NCBI GenBank assembly: GCA_965658725.1
Contig: CBFHUI010000072.1
Location: forward strand, 1-13,504
Source of the DNA: UBA7985 sp965658725
GTDB lineage: Bacteria > Pseudomonadota > Alphaproteobacteria > UBA7985
Length of the DNA: 13,504 nt
Direction of reading: 5' to 3'
Shown: positions 1 through 8,187 of the stretch, piece after piece
Numbering within the stretch: the stretch's first letter is position 1
Layout of the letters: each line of letters opens with the position of its first letter
The notes under the pieces: model-generated
What the model was told of the DNA's origin: nothing
Database searches by the model: none
The model's input: only the letters and a program-made list of their open reading frames with translations
Program-made: the position numbers and the translations under genes

Positions 1-227
1 ATAGGCTGACCACGCTGCTGCCACTGATCGGGCACATCCAGTTCGCGGGCGTGCCGCTGCGAGGGGGGCCGGAGACGGGGGAGGTGAACTATCACCACCT
101 GTTCGCGCACATCGATGCGCTGGGCTGGCGTCGGCCACTGGGTGCGGAGTACGTGCCGGATGGGCCAACGGAAGCCTCGCTGGACTGGCTGCACGCGATT
201 AAAGCGCAGGAACGCAGCCAGTCCTGA
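1..227 (+). CDS. Hydroxypyruvate isomerase-like TIM-barrel protein, C-terminal part only
   Basis: An open frame (codons from base 3) enters from the left edge and ends at TGA 225-227, giving the last 74 residues of a protein. They read like the C terminus of the hydroxypyruvate isomerase (Hyi) family. A GHIQFAGVP strand is followed by a GEVNY segment and a final AEYVPDG strand, where Hyi proteins have the similar GHVQIAGVP, GEINY and CEYKP segments. The family consists of xylose-isomerase-like TIM barrels that interconvert hydroxypyruvate and tartronate semialdehyde. Related members such as the 2-oxo-tetronate isomerase OtnI act on longer keto-acids, so the substrate is open. The N-terminal three quarters lie outside the window. 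The gene converges on the aldehyde dehydrogenase with a 26-bp gap. Family assignment is fairly sure; exact substrate is not. Confidence 0.72.
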   Translation, partial: RLTTLLPLIGHIQFAGVPLRGGPETGEVNYHHLFAHIDALGWRRPLGAEYVPDGPTEASLDWLHAIKAQERSQS

Positions 228-253
228 AGAAGGCCAGTTGGGCCGGGCGGGTC

Positions 254-1690
254 TTAGACCGGCCAGCCACCGATGGCGCGGACTTCGACGAACTCATCGA
301 GGCCCCAGTGACCGCCTTCGCGGCCATTGCCTGACTGCTTCATGCCGCCAAAAGGCGAACCTGCGGCGCGGGCCTTGCCGTTCATGTCCACCATGCCGGA
401 ACGAACTGCACGCGCCACCCGGCGTGCCCGCTCCGGGTCGGTGGTCTGGATGTAGTTGGTCAGGCCGTAGTCGGTGTCGTTGGCGATAGCGATGGCTTCT
501 TCCTCGCTGTCGAACGGCATCATGGCCAGGACAGGGCCGAAGATCTCTTCCCGCATGATCTGCATGTCATTGTTACAGTCGGCGAAGACCGTTGGGCGAA
601 CGTAGTAGCCGCGATTCAGGCCTTCTGGGCGACCCACACCGCCGGCAACCAGCCGCGCGCCTTCGTCGATGCCTTTTTGGATCAGATCCTGCACCTTGTT
701 GAACTGCAGTTCAGAGACCAGCGGGCCGATGTGACGGCCTTCCATCGAGGCTGCGTTTACGCTGGTCGCGTTGGCCGCATCGACGGCTTCTTCGACTGCC
801 TGATCGTAGCGGGAGCGCTCGACCAGCATGCGGGTCGGTGCGTTACAGGACTGGCCGGTGTTGTTGAAACAGCGGATGATCCCCTGCTTGACTGCCTTGG
901 GGTCAGCGTCGGCGAAGATCATGTTCGCGCCTTTACCGCCAAGTTCCAGCGCCACACGCTTGATCGACTCAGCGCCCGCGATGGTGATCGCGCGGCCTGC
1001 ACGGGTCGAGCCGGTGAAGCTGACCATGTCCACGTCCTTGTGCGATGACAGCTGGCTGCCCACGCCCGGACCGTCGCCGTTGAGCATGTTGTACACGCCC
1101 GCAGGAACGCCCGCTTCGTGCATGATTTCGGTGAACAGAACACCTGACATAGGCGACTGCTCAGAAGGCTTGAGCACCATGGTGCAGCCGGTCGCCAGCG
1201 CTGGGATGACCTTCAAGGTGATCTGGTTCATGGGCCAGTTCCAAGGCGTGATCAGCGCGCAAACGCCGATCGGCTCCTTGATGATCCACGTATCTTGCGC
1301 CTCTGCGCTCATCGGGCCTTCGAATTCAAAGTCCTTGAAGGCCGCGATAAAGGCTTTGAGGTGCGAGGAGCCCGTGCCGGACTGCTGAACCTTTGCCATG
1401 TCGATCGGCGCGCCCATCTCCCGGCTGATCGCCTCGCCCATTTCGTCCGAACGGCGCAGGTAGACCGACAGGATGGACTCCATCAGCTCCAAGCGCTCCG
1501 CCTTGGACGAGGTGCGCCAGGTCGGGAAGGCCGCTTTCGCCGCCGCGACAGCCGCATCTGTGTCGGCTTGGCCGCCCAGCGAAATGGTCGCATAGGTTTC
1601 TTCGTTGGACGGGTCGATCACGGCAAAGTCGCGGCCATCCTTTGGCGCGACCCACTGGCCGTTGATGTAGAAATTGCTGGCGTTTTGCAT
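254..1690 (-). CDS. NAD(P)-dependent aldehyde dehydrogenase, CddD-like
   Basis: 478-residue cytosolic aldehyde dehydrogenase of normal family length, oxidising an aldehyde to a carboxylate with NAD(P)+. The full catalytic set is visible. TPWN has the oxyanion-hole Asn151, and KPSE has the cofactor-binding Lys174. SFTGSTRAG (224-232) is the nucleotide-binding turn. ELGGKG has general base Glu249, NTGQSC has nucleophile Cys282, and EEIFGP has Glu382. The start is the ATG at 1690, preceded by an AAAGGA ribosome site 8 nt upstream and followed by a typical N terminus (NFYINGQWV). An upstream in-frame extension to 1837 is Arg-rich and non-homologous, so I reject it. The overall look resembles the CddD/SSP0762-like subgroup rather than alpha-ketoglutarate semialdehyde dehydrogenase, but this was judged by eye. 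Physiological substrate unknown. It is divergent from the ThDP enzyme, which may generate or consume its aldehyde. Confidence 0.93.
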   Translation of the reverse strand: MQNASNFYINGQWVAPKDGRDFAVIDPSNEETYATISLGGQADTDAAVAAAKAAFPTWRTSSKAERLELMESILSVYLRRSDEMGEAISREMGAPIDMAKVQQSGTGSSHLKAFIAAFKDFEFEGPMSAEAQDTWIIKEPIGVCALITPWNWPMNQITLKVIPALATGCTMVLKPSEQSPMSGVLFTEIMHEAGVPAGVYNMLNGDGPGVGSQLSSHKDVDMVSFTGSTRAGRAITIAGAESIKRVALELGGKGANMIFADADPKAVKQGIIRCFNNTGQSCNAPTRMLVERSRYDQAVEEAVDAANATSVNAASMEGRHIGPLVSELQFNKVQDLIQKGIDEGARLVAGGVGRPEGLNRGYYVRPTVFADCNNDMQIMREEIFGPVLAMMPFDSEEEAIAIANDTDYGLTNYIQTTDPERARRVARAVRSGMVDMNGKARAAGSPFGGMKQSGNGREGGHWGLDEFVEVRAIGGWPV

Positions 1691-1960
1691 GGATACAGTC
1701 CTTTGCCGTGCGTCTTTTGGAGAGTGCCTGACCTTTGGTACGCCGGAGCGCAGGCGGGCACTGTTTCCAAGACGACATACAGCACCCGAAGCGAACCGCA
1801 ACCCCGCCAAAGTGCGCGGGCAGGGCAGCGTCTTCACTCAGCACGGAAAGGAAAGCCCGCTGAAACGGATTGCCCGCCTGTTCCCACTGGGGCAGGATCA
1901 GCAGCCTTGGGGGCCAAATCCTCGCTTTTCCCGACCAAATGACCACGAAAGTACGGTGCA
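1691..1960. promoter_or_regulatory. Divergent spacer between aldehyde dehydrogenase and ThDP enzyme
   Basis: This 270-bp non-coding stretch must hold the promoters of both divergent genes. I found no convincing -35/-10 pair in either direction. The only small symmetric element I noted is TTGG-GGG-CCAA at 1907-1917, about 45 bp before the ThDP enzyme start. It is too short to call an operator. Confidence 0.4.
1699..1704 (-). promoter_or_regulatory. Ribosome binding site deciding the aldehyde dehydrogenase start
   Basis: On the minus strand the sequence reads AAAGGA, 8 nt before the ATG at 1690. It supports this start over an upstream in-frame candidate at 1837, which would add 49 residues with no resemblance to the family. 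Confidence 0.7.
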
Positions 1961-3640
1961 ATGAAATCAGGCGGCGACTTGCTCGTTCAAACCCTCGTCA
2001 ACCTCGGCGCGACCAAGAGCTTTGGGGTGCCGGGGGAGAGTTATCTGCCCGTGCTCAATGCCCTGCACGACACCCAGGGAACGCTTGATTTCATGCTGTG
2101 TCGGAACGAAGGCGGTGCGTCCTTCATGGCGTCGGCTTATGGCAAGCTGACCGGGGCGCCCGGTATTTGCTTCGTCACGCGCGGGCCGGGCGCGACTAAC
2201 GCCTCGATCGGGGTGCACACGGCCATGCAGGACAGCTCGCCCATGATCCTGTTCGTCGGGCAGATCGGCACAGAAATGCGCGAGCGGGAAGCCTTTCAGG
2301 AGGTCGATTACCGCGCTGTTTTTGGCTCCATGGTCAAGTGGGCGACCGAGATCGAACACGCCGACCGAGTGCCGGAGTTGGTGGCGCGGGCGTGGAAGGT
2401 GGCGCAGTCCGGTCGTCCGGGCCCCGTCGTCGTCGCGCTACCGGAAAACACCCTAAACGGCATGAGCGCGGCAGAAGCGGTGCGCAGCGTTCCTAAGCTC
2501 GCCGAGCCGGCACCGGACGCGGATGCCTTAGCCGAGGCGATGTCACGGCTCCGCGCGGCAAAGCGGCCACTGATGATCGTGGGCGGATCGACAATTGCGC
2601 CGCAAAGCCAACGGCGGCTCGAAGCCTTTGCCGAACAAAGCCACATCCCGACGATCACGGCCTTCCGCTATCAGGACTGCTTCAACAACTTCTCCCCAGC
2701 TTTCTGCGGTGAGGCTGGGGTGGGCATGCCGCCGCACGTGCAGGCGCTGATCCGAGAAGCAGACACCATTCTGGCCGTCAACGTGCGCTTTGGTGAGATG
2801 ACCACCAACGCCTATACGCTCATGGACGTCCCGGTCCCCGTGCAATCGCTGATCCACGTGCACGGTGCAGAAAGCGAACTTGGCAAGATCTACGTGCCGA
2901 CGGTTGGCATTCAAGCTGGCCCGAACGCTTTCGCCGCTGCGCTTGAGCCGATCGAGCGCGGCCCTGATGCATGGTCGCAGCAAGCGCGGGCAGCCTATGA
3001 AGCCTTCCTCACTCCACCGCGGCAGGACTCGCCCGTGGACATGGCGCAGGTAATCACATACCTGCGCGAGGTGCTGCCAGAAGACGCCATCCTGACCAAT
3101 GGCGCAGGCAACTTCACCGTCTGGTCCAACAAGTTCTTTCCCTTTGGCCCCGAAGCCCGCTTGCTCGCCCCGCAGTCGGGAGCCATGGGCTACGGCGTTC
3201 CCGCCGCCATCGCCGCCAAGGTCGCGCACCCGGAGCGGCGCGTGTTGTGCTTCGCCGGGGATGGGGATTTTCAGATGAACTGTCAGGAGTTGGCCACCGC
3301 TAAGCAGGCCGGTGCGCAGCCGATTATTCTGATCCTCAACAACGGCATCTACGGCACCATCCGTGCGCATCAGGAAGCGCACTTTCCCGGACGTATTTCG
3401 GGAACTGACATGGAAAGCCCTGACTTCGCCTTGCTCGCGCAATCTTACGGCTTTCATGGGGAGCGGGTCACGCGGACCGAGGATTTTGCCGCCGCCTTTG
3501 AGCGCGCCTTGGCTTCGGAAACGGGTGCGGTGCTGGACTTGGAGATTGCCGCAGAGGCCATTACCCCTTCGCGCACGCTCAGCGACATTCGCGCGGCCAG
3601 CCTTGCCCTCAAGTCGGCAGATGGCCAATCGTCAGATTGA
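1961..3640 (+). CDS. Acetolactate synthase-like thiamine diphosphate enzyme
   Basis: 559-residue enzyme with the three-domain layout of the acetolactate synthase/pyruvate oxidase family. The N-terminal pyrimidine-binding domain (about 1-165) has FGVPGES and RNEGGASFMA, whose Glu50 is the conserved activator of the ThDP aminopyrimidine. A central domain spans about 190-330. The C-terminal diphosphate-binding domain has the GDG (about 433-435) to NNG (about 460-462) metal/ThDP motif. Such enzymes decarboxylate 2-keto-acids and either release an aldehyde or transfer the carbanion to a second carbonyl. Glu50 argues against glyoxylate carboligase, which has Val there. No small regulatory subunit gene lies next to it, so a biosynthetic IlvB role is unlikely. 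It probably acts in catabolism, perhaps with the divergent aldehyde dehydrogenase. Ribosome site before ATG 1961 is weak. Substrate unknown. Confidence 0.9.
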   Translation: MKSGGDLLVQTLVNLGATKSFGVPGESYLPVLNALHDTQGTLDFMLCRNEGGASFMASAYGKLTGAPGICFVTRGPGATNASIGVHTAMQDSSPMILFVGQIGTEMREREAFQEVDYRAVFGSMVKWATEIEHADRVPELVARAWKVAQSGRPGPVVVALPENTLNGMSAAEAVRSVPKLAEPAPDADALAEAMSRLRAAKRPLMIVGGSTIAPQSQRRLEAFAEQSHIPTITAFRYQDCFNNFSPAFCGEAGVGMPPHVQALIREADTILAVNVRFGEMTTNAYTLMDVPVPVQSLIHVHGAESELGKIYVPTVGIQAGPNAFAAALEPIERGPDAWSQQARAAYEAFLTPPRQDSPVDMAQVITYLREVLPEDAILTNGAGNFTVWSNKFFPFGPEARLLAPQSGAMGYGVPAAIAAKVAHPERRVLCFAGDGDFQMNCQELATAKQAGAQPIILILNNGIYGTIRAHQEAHFPGRISGTDMESPDFALLAQSYGFHGERVTRTEDFAAAFERALASETGAVLDLEIAAEAITPSRTLSDIRAASLALKSADGQSSD

Positions 3641-3758
3641 CCCCGTTGTAAGCCGCCGCTTTATTTTTGTCTTTGGCACGCGAAACCCATGGAACGTCCC
3701 CGCGCAACGGGTTAGCCTCTGACTCTACAGGATAAGAGAGAGAAAGGCTGTCGCTGCC

Positions 3759-5075
3759 ATGCGTTATTTTGAAGGGTTTGAACCGCTCAAGTTTGAAGGT
3801 CCGTCGAGCAACAGTGATCTGGCCTTCCGGCACTACAACGCCTCGGAAACCGTCATGGGTAAGTCGCTGGCCGAGCAGCTGCGCTTCGCCGTGTGCTATT
3901 GGCACAACTTCGTCTGGGAAGGCTCTGACGTCTTTGGACAGAACAGCTTTCCCCGCGCTTGGAACGCGCTGGCAGACAGCGACCCGATGCGCGCGGCCAA
4001 GGCCAAGACTGACGCGGCTTTTGAGCTGTTCGAGATCCTCGGCGTGCCGTTCTATTGCTTCCACGACATCGACGCCCGCCCCGAAGGCGCGACCTTTGCC
4101 GAGAGCGACCGGAACCTCGCTGAGATCGTTGATTACATGCAGGGCAAGCAGGAAGCGAGCGGGATGAAGCTGCTGTGGGGGACGGCGAACCTGTTCAGCC
4201 ATCCGCGCTTCATGGCCGGCGCGGCCTCCAACCCCGACCCGGAAGTCTGGGCTTATTCAGCGGCAACCGTGGCCAGTTGCATGGACGCGACCAAGCAGTT
4301 GGGCGGTGAGAACTACGTGCTTTGGGGCGGTCGGGAGGGCTATGAGACCCTGCTGAACACTGATCTGAGCCGGGAAATGGACCAGATGGGCCGGTTCTTC
4401 GCCAAAGTCATCGACTACAAGCACCGCATCGGCTTCAAGGGCACCATCCTGATTGAGCCCAAGCCGCAGGAGCCGACGAAACACCAGTACGACTACGACG
4501 TCGCCACCGTTTATGGCTTCCTCAAGCGCTATGGTCTGGAAAACGAAGTTCGCGTGAACATCGAGCAAGGGCACGCCATCCTCGCCGGTCACACCTTCGA
4601 GCACGAAATTGCCGTGGCGCAGTCGCTGGGCATCTTTGGCTCCATCGACATGAATCGCAATGACTACCAATCCGGCTGGGATACCGACCAGTTCCCGAAT
4701 AACACACCGGAAATGGCGCTGGCTTTCTATGAGATCCTGAAGGGTGGAGGCTTCACCACCGGCGGCACCAACTTCGACGCCAAGCTACGCCGACAGTCGA
4801 TCGATCTGGGCGATCTGGTCATGGCGCACGCTGGTGCTATGGACTGCTGCGCCCGCGGGCTGAAGGCGGCAGCAGCGATGATCGAGGAGCGGCCGCTGAT
4901 CGACTTTGTGGACAAGCGCTACAGCGGCTGGAATGGCGCGCTGGCTGCTGAGGTCACGGCGGAAGGGGCTTCACTGTCCGACATCCGGGCCATGGTCACG
5001 GACCGCGACATCAACCCCAAGCCGGTTTCCGGGCGTCAAGAGCACTTGGAGAACGTGGTCAACCGCTACGTCTAG
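3759..5075 (+). CDS. xylA: D-xylose isomerase
   Basis: Converts D-xylose to D-xylulose in the cytoplasm using two divalent metal ions, the entry step of the isomerase route. At 438 residues it is a class II enzyme. The sequence follows Escherichia coli XylA with an offset of one residue. The catalytic pair His102/Asp105 lies in the FHDID segment. Metal ligands are Glu233 (with Lys235, in IEPKPQEPTKHQYDYD), Glu269, His272, Asp297, Asp308, Asp310 (in GWDTDQFP) and Asp340 (in NFDAK). ENYVLWGGREGYE is a further class signature. All catalytic residues are present. The start ATG has a purine-rich AGAGAGAAAGG stretch about 11 nt upstream, a rather long spacing. The gene follows the ThDP enzyme after 118 bp and converges on the CRTAC1-type gene 12 bp away. 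It is separated from xylFHG by the regulator operon, and no xylB follows. Confidence 0.97.
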   Translation: MRYFEGFEPLKFEGPSSNSDLAFRHYNASETVMGKSLAEQLRFAVCYWHNFVWEGSDVFGQNSFPRAWNALADSDPMRAAKAKTDAAFELFEILGVPFYCFHDIDARPEGATFAESDRNLAEIVDYMQGKQEASGMKLLWGTANLFSHPRFMAGAASNPDPEVWAYSAATVASCMDATKQLGGENYVLWGGREGYETLLNTDLSREMDQMGRFFAKVIDYKHRIGFKGTILIEPKPQEPTKHQYDYDVATVYGFLKRYGLENEVRVNIEQGHAILAGHTFEHEIAVAQSLGIFGSIDMNRNDYQSGWDTDQFPNNTPEMALAFYEILKGGGFTTGGTNFDAKLRRQSIDLGDLVMAHAGAMDCCARGLKAAAAMIEERPLIDFVDKRYSGWNGALAAEVTAEGASLSDIRAMVTDRDINPKPVSGRQEHLENVVNRYV

Positions 5076-5087
5076 GCGCGGCGGGCT

Positions 5088-6740
5088 TTAATCGATGGCG
5101 TGCCAGGTGCGCAGGGCGTTGTCTTCGCGGCTGAGCACGATGTGGGTGTTGGCGAAGACCTGAAACGGCGCGCTCCATCCCTGGCCCGGCCACTTGACCC
5201 GGACTTGGGCGATATCGGCTTGCCCCAGCCCAAAGTGGGTAAAGCCCAGCTGCCCGGAAGCATGACCGCCGCCGATGGCGACGGTTTTGGTCTGGTATCG
5301 GTTGCCCGTCTTTACGGAGATCGACGCGCCAATGCCGTCGGGGTTCACCGTGCCGTTGTCCAGCTCCACCGCCAAAAAGTTGCCCAGAGACTGCGCCGGG
5401 CTGGGTGCGCCCACGGGGCCTTGGTTGACGAAGAGCGACGGTCGATCCTCGCGGTTGATGACCAGTAGGTCGAGCTTGCCGTCTGCGTTGAAGTCCTCGA
5501 TCACCGCCCCGCGCCCGCGCCGATCCAGCGCGATCCCGGAAACCTCACCCACTTCCTCGAACCGCCCCGTCTCGCTGCCCAGCAGCAGGTTGTCCGGGTC
5601 AAAAGCCGCGAAGTTTGGCATGGCTTCGACGTTGCCTTTGGCGATGAACAGGTCTTGCCACGTGTCATTGTTGATGTCGGTGAACTGCGCATGCCATCCG
5701 GTCGAAGGCTTAGACGTATCGCCCGTGTAGGGCCTGTGCGCGGTCAATCCGGCAGTGAAGGCGATATCCTCGTAAATTGGTTCGTCTTCGTAGGCGTCTT
5801 CGGACAGCACCTGCACTTTGGTGTCACCCATGGAGGTCAGAGCGTATTCAGGGCGTCCGTCTGCGTCCAAATCAGCTTCGGCGATGCCCATGCCCCAGAT
5901 CACCAGCTCTTCCCAGCCGTCAGTGCGGTCGTATTCTTCAGGCGCACCGCCGGGCGGCACACGCCAGAGCTGCTCTTGCCCGCCGCGATGGTACTGGCGG
6001 TCGTTGGTCACGCGCAGGTCAAACTGCCCTTCGCCCTGCCAGTCGGTGAACAGGATGGACAGGGTGCAGTGGCTGGGGCTGAGGGGCAGGTTCTGGCTGT
6101 AATCAGGCAGGAGGCGCGCATCAGAAGGATCGGCGGGCAGGGGGCGGACCAGGCGGTTGTCTTCGCAGGTGCCAAAGGGCGAACCCGGTGCGCGGCGGTC
6201 CACGTAGTTGCCGAATGCTAGCGTAGGAAACGCTGCACCTGCTTCCCATATCGCCGCAAACGACGTGGTCCATGCCCGCCCGCCGTCGAAGTTCAGCTCC
6301 CGGTTGGCATCGCGAAAGCGGCAGTCGCCTTCGCCCAGTAACAGACGGTTTGAGCCCAGCCGCAGGATCACCAGATCCGTATGCGCGTCGTTGTTCAGGT
6401 TGAGCGGATAAGCCCCCGTGACTTTGCTCAACGCCTTGCCGCCGCTCAGCACGCTGGCTGGCTCAAAGCGCAGATCGCCGCCCGTGGTTGAGCGGTTGAT
6501 GAACAGCGTGGTGTCCGAGGTTCCCCCAGCCAGCACCAGATCGGGCCGCCGGTCGCCGTTGCAGTCAAAACTGGCCCCGCCACCCCCAACAAAGAATTCC
6601 CACGGCCCGGTGTAGGCATGCGCGAGGCCCGCTTCGATGCCGACTTCTCGCAGGGCGGGCACGTTCTCCGGCTCCGCCAGCGCAAGGGCTGCGACCAGCA
6701 GAGGAAGCGCGCTGAGGAGCGGAAGGCGGCGACTAGTCAT
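5088..6740 (-). CDS. Exported CRTAC1-type FG-GAP/VCBS repeat protein with ASPIC/UnbV domain
   Basis: 550-residue exported protein. A signal peptide of about 22 residues (basic MTSRR, hydrophobic core, ALA before EP) begins it. Five calcium-loop motifs of the D-x-N-x-D-G-x-x-D-L kind follow, at 59-68, 114-123, 290-299, 355-364 and 416-425, typical of FG-GAP/VCBS beta-propeller repeats. Residues about 453-538 form an ASPIC/UnbV domain (GNFLAVEL to HFGLGQA to VRVKWPGQG). Four cysteines (60, 140, 192, 225) could form disulfides in the oxidising periplasm. I see no catalytic motif; these proteins are usually thought to be binding or scaffold modules. It is last of the ROK-cytochrome-CRTAC1 operon, overlaps the cytochrome gene by 8 nt and has no clear ribosome site of its own, which suggests translational coupling. 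Function unknown; partnership with the cytochrome is inferred. Confidence 0.87.
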   Translation of the reverse strand: MTSRRLPLLSALPLLVAALALAEPENVPALREVGIEAGLAHAYTGPWEFFVGGGGASFDCNGDRRPDLVLAGGTSDTTLFINRSTTGGDLRFEPASVLSGGKALSKVTGAYPLNLNNDAHTDLVILRLGSNRLLLGEGDCRFRDANRELNFDGGRAWTTSFAAIWEAGAAFPTLAFGNYVDRRAPGSPFGTCEDNRLVRPLPADPSDARLLPDYSQNLPLSPSHCTLSILFTDWQGEGQFDLRVTNDRQYHRGGQEQLWRVPPGGAPEEYDRTDGWEELVIWGMGIAEADLDADGRPEYALTSMGDTKVQVLSEDAYEDEPIYEDIAFTAGLTAHRPYTGDTSKPSTGWHAQFTDINNDTWQDLFIAKGNVEAMPNFAAFDPDNLLLGSETGRFEEVGEVSGIALDRRGRGAVIEDFNADGKLDLLVINREDRPSLFVNQGPVGAPSPAQSLGNFLAVELDNGTVNPDGIGASISVKTGNRYQTKTVAIGGGHASGQLGFTHFGLGQADIAQVRVKWPGQGWSAPFQVFANTHIVLSREDNALRTWHAID

Positions 6741-8187
6741 GCTCGGTCACCGCTTCTTCGATGATCAGCGACTTGAGGAAGGCAACGATCGACGAGCGCG
6801 CAGCGGGTTCAGCGGCTACATAGGCATCCCGCGAAGCCCGCGCGTCCCCGCCGTGGGCACGAATGATCTCGTCCAGCGTGGTGATGTCGTTGCGATGGCC
6901 AAAGGGTGCCGTGCTGCCCACGCCCCAAAGCTCGGCGGTTATGAAAACGTTGGTGTCCACAAAGCCCTGCACCGCGCGTTCGTTGCCCAGCTGGTTCACC
7001 TCCGCATCGGTCATGCGATGGCGCTTGAGGTCACCGAACAGCGGCACCAGAACGCGGCCCTGCGCATCGCGTTCGAGCGCTTGGTACCAGTTCATGTGCG
7101 TCAGGTCATAGATCGCCACCCGCGGCACGTCGTGCGTGCTCAGCGTGCCGGCGCCGTCCAGCGGGCCGGGGTCGTGGAAGTCGAGGCTTTCCAAGGGCAA
7201 AGCGCTGACGTGACAGCTCGCACAGCCGAAGGCATCGAAGTGCGCTTCACCGGCCATCGCAGCGTTAGCCCAATCGGCGGGCAGATCGGCGCGGCGGGTT
7301 GGTGGAGGCAGGGTAGCTTGCCAGGCGACGAGCGCAGAAATCTCCCCGTCGCTCAGTTCCGCTGTATAGCCGTCCTCGTCGAAGTCCGTCGTCCCGGTCC
7401 AACGCGGGCCAAAGCGCTCTTCGCCCTGCATGCCCGAATGATGGTTGGCGGCGGTTAGCGTGAACTGCCGCAGGGAACGCACGACGCCCTTTTGGGTAAA
7501 GGGTTTGATGATCAGGTCGAAATCGACGCCTTCCAGCCCGCTGGGGTCAACCGTGCCGTCGGGGAAGGCGACGATGGTGCCAAAGGAGACCCCTTTGGCC
7601 GAAACCGCCACGGTCTGCGCCGCACCGGCCTGCCGTGCGGTAAGGAGGGCGTCGCGCCGCTGGGTCTGCAGCTCGGCTGTCATTTCGCGGGCAAGCAACT
7701 CCAGCAGGCCTGCGCCGAACAAATGGTTGGAACCGCGCTCGTTGCTGAATTCGGGGTCGGTGGTGTCGAAGACCGCGTTGGCAAAGCCGGACGCGGTGAA
7801 GACGTTTGCCGTGTAGTCGCCCGCGCCGCCAAGGATCGGTTCATTATGGCAGGAGGAGCAGGCGCTCGCGTCCGGGCCGGAGGTACGGCTGAAGGCTTGG
7901 ACCAGCGGTTTGCGGGGGCGGTTGGGGATGGCGGCTTGCGTGCTGTTCGGGCGGCCGGCACCGTCCAGCGTGGTGAACTTCGCTTCGAACAGCGCTTCAC
8001 CCGCATCGAGCACGGCGAAAAGCTCGTCTTCCAGCAGCCAGCCTTCAGGGCGGTAGTCGAGCAGGTCCAAAGCGGTGGAGGTCTCATCCCACGCATTCTG
8101 TGCCTTCACCCAGGGCGCATGCGCGCAGAGCAGCAGGACCAGCGCCAATTCCTTGGCGCGGCGGAAAAGGGCGAGGGGGGTGATCAT
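6733..8187 (-). CDS. Exported di-haem c-type cytochrome, DHOR-like oxidoreductase
   Basis: 484-residue exported protein. The signal peptide runs to about residue 29 (basic FRRAK, hydrophobic core, VKA before Q). Two c-haem attachment motifs are present, CSSCH at 110-114 and CASCH at 322-326, so the mature form should carry two covalent haems in the periplasm or on the surface. Spacing of about 210 residues, an ANHHSGMQGEERFG segment (247-260) between the haems and an FGHRNDI segment near the end fit the di-haem oxidoreductase (DHOR, putative peroxidase) family, distantly related to MauG/CcpA-type peroxidases. The electron partner and substrate are unknown. Its ATG overlaps the stop of the ROK regulator (ATGA, 8184-8187) and lacks an obvious ribosome site, so translation is probably coupled. 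Family call is good; peroxidase activity is only an inference. Confidence 0.87.
   Translation of the reverse strand: MITPLALFRRAKELALVLLLCAHAPWVKAQNAWDETSTALDLLDYRPEGWLLEDELFAVLDAGEALFEAKFTTLDGAGRPNSTQAAIPNRPRKPLVQAFSRTSGPDASACSSCHNEPILGGAGDYTANVFTASGFANAVFDTTDPEFSNERGSNHLFGAGLLELLAREMTAELQTQRRDALLTARQAGAAQTVAVSAKGVSFGTIVAFPDGTVDPSGLEGVDFDLIIKPFTQKGVVRSLRQFTLTAANHHSGMQGEERFGPRWTGTTDFDEDGYTAELSDGEISALVAWQATLPPPTRRADLPADWANAAMAGEAHFDAFGCASCHVSALPLESLDFHDPGPLDGAGTLSTHDVPRVAIYDLTHMNWYQALERDAQGRVLVPLFGDLKRHRMTDAEVNQLGNERAVQGFVDTNVFITAELWGVGSTAPFGHRNDITTLDEIIRAHGGDARASRDAYVAAEPAARSSIVAFLKSLIIEEAVTEHD

Noticed and set aside
241..264. GGCCGG/CCGGCC inverted repeat at the end of the first two genes as a terminator
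   Set aside because: Short self-palindromic arms, no T run, and it overlaps the end of the aldehyde dehydrogenase coding sequence.
254..1690. Alpha-ketoglutarate semialdehyde dehydrogenase of an oxidative (Weimberg) xylose pathway
   Set aside because: The N-terminal and cofactor regions do not resemble that subgroup by eye, and no xylose dehydrogenase or xylonate dehydratase is present in the window; xylA instead indicates the isomerase route.
1691..1837. 49-residue N-terminal extension of the aldehyde dehydrogenase
   Set aside because: Arg-rich and not like the family; a good ribosome site precedes the ATG at 1690.
2543..3628. 361-codon minus-strand open frame opposite the ThDP enzyme
   Set aside because: Arg/Gly/His-rich product without recognisable motifs, lying inside a well-supported enzyme gene.
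1961..3640. Glyoxylate carboligase (gcl), suggested by the nearby hydroxypyruvate-isomerase-like gene
   Set aside because: Glu50 is present where Gcl has Val, and the gene is not arranged in a gcl-hyi-glxR order.
3721..3726. GACTCT before xylA as a third ROK operator (it is the reverse complement of AGAGTC)
   Set aside because: Only the hexamer matches; flanking bases do not follow the 26-bp repeat, so chance is likely.
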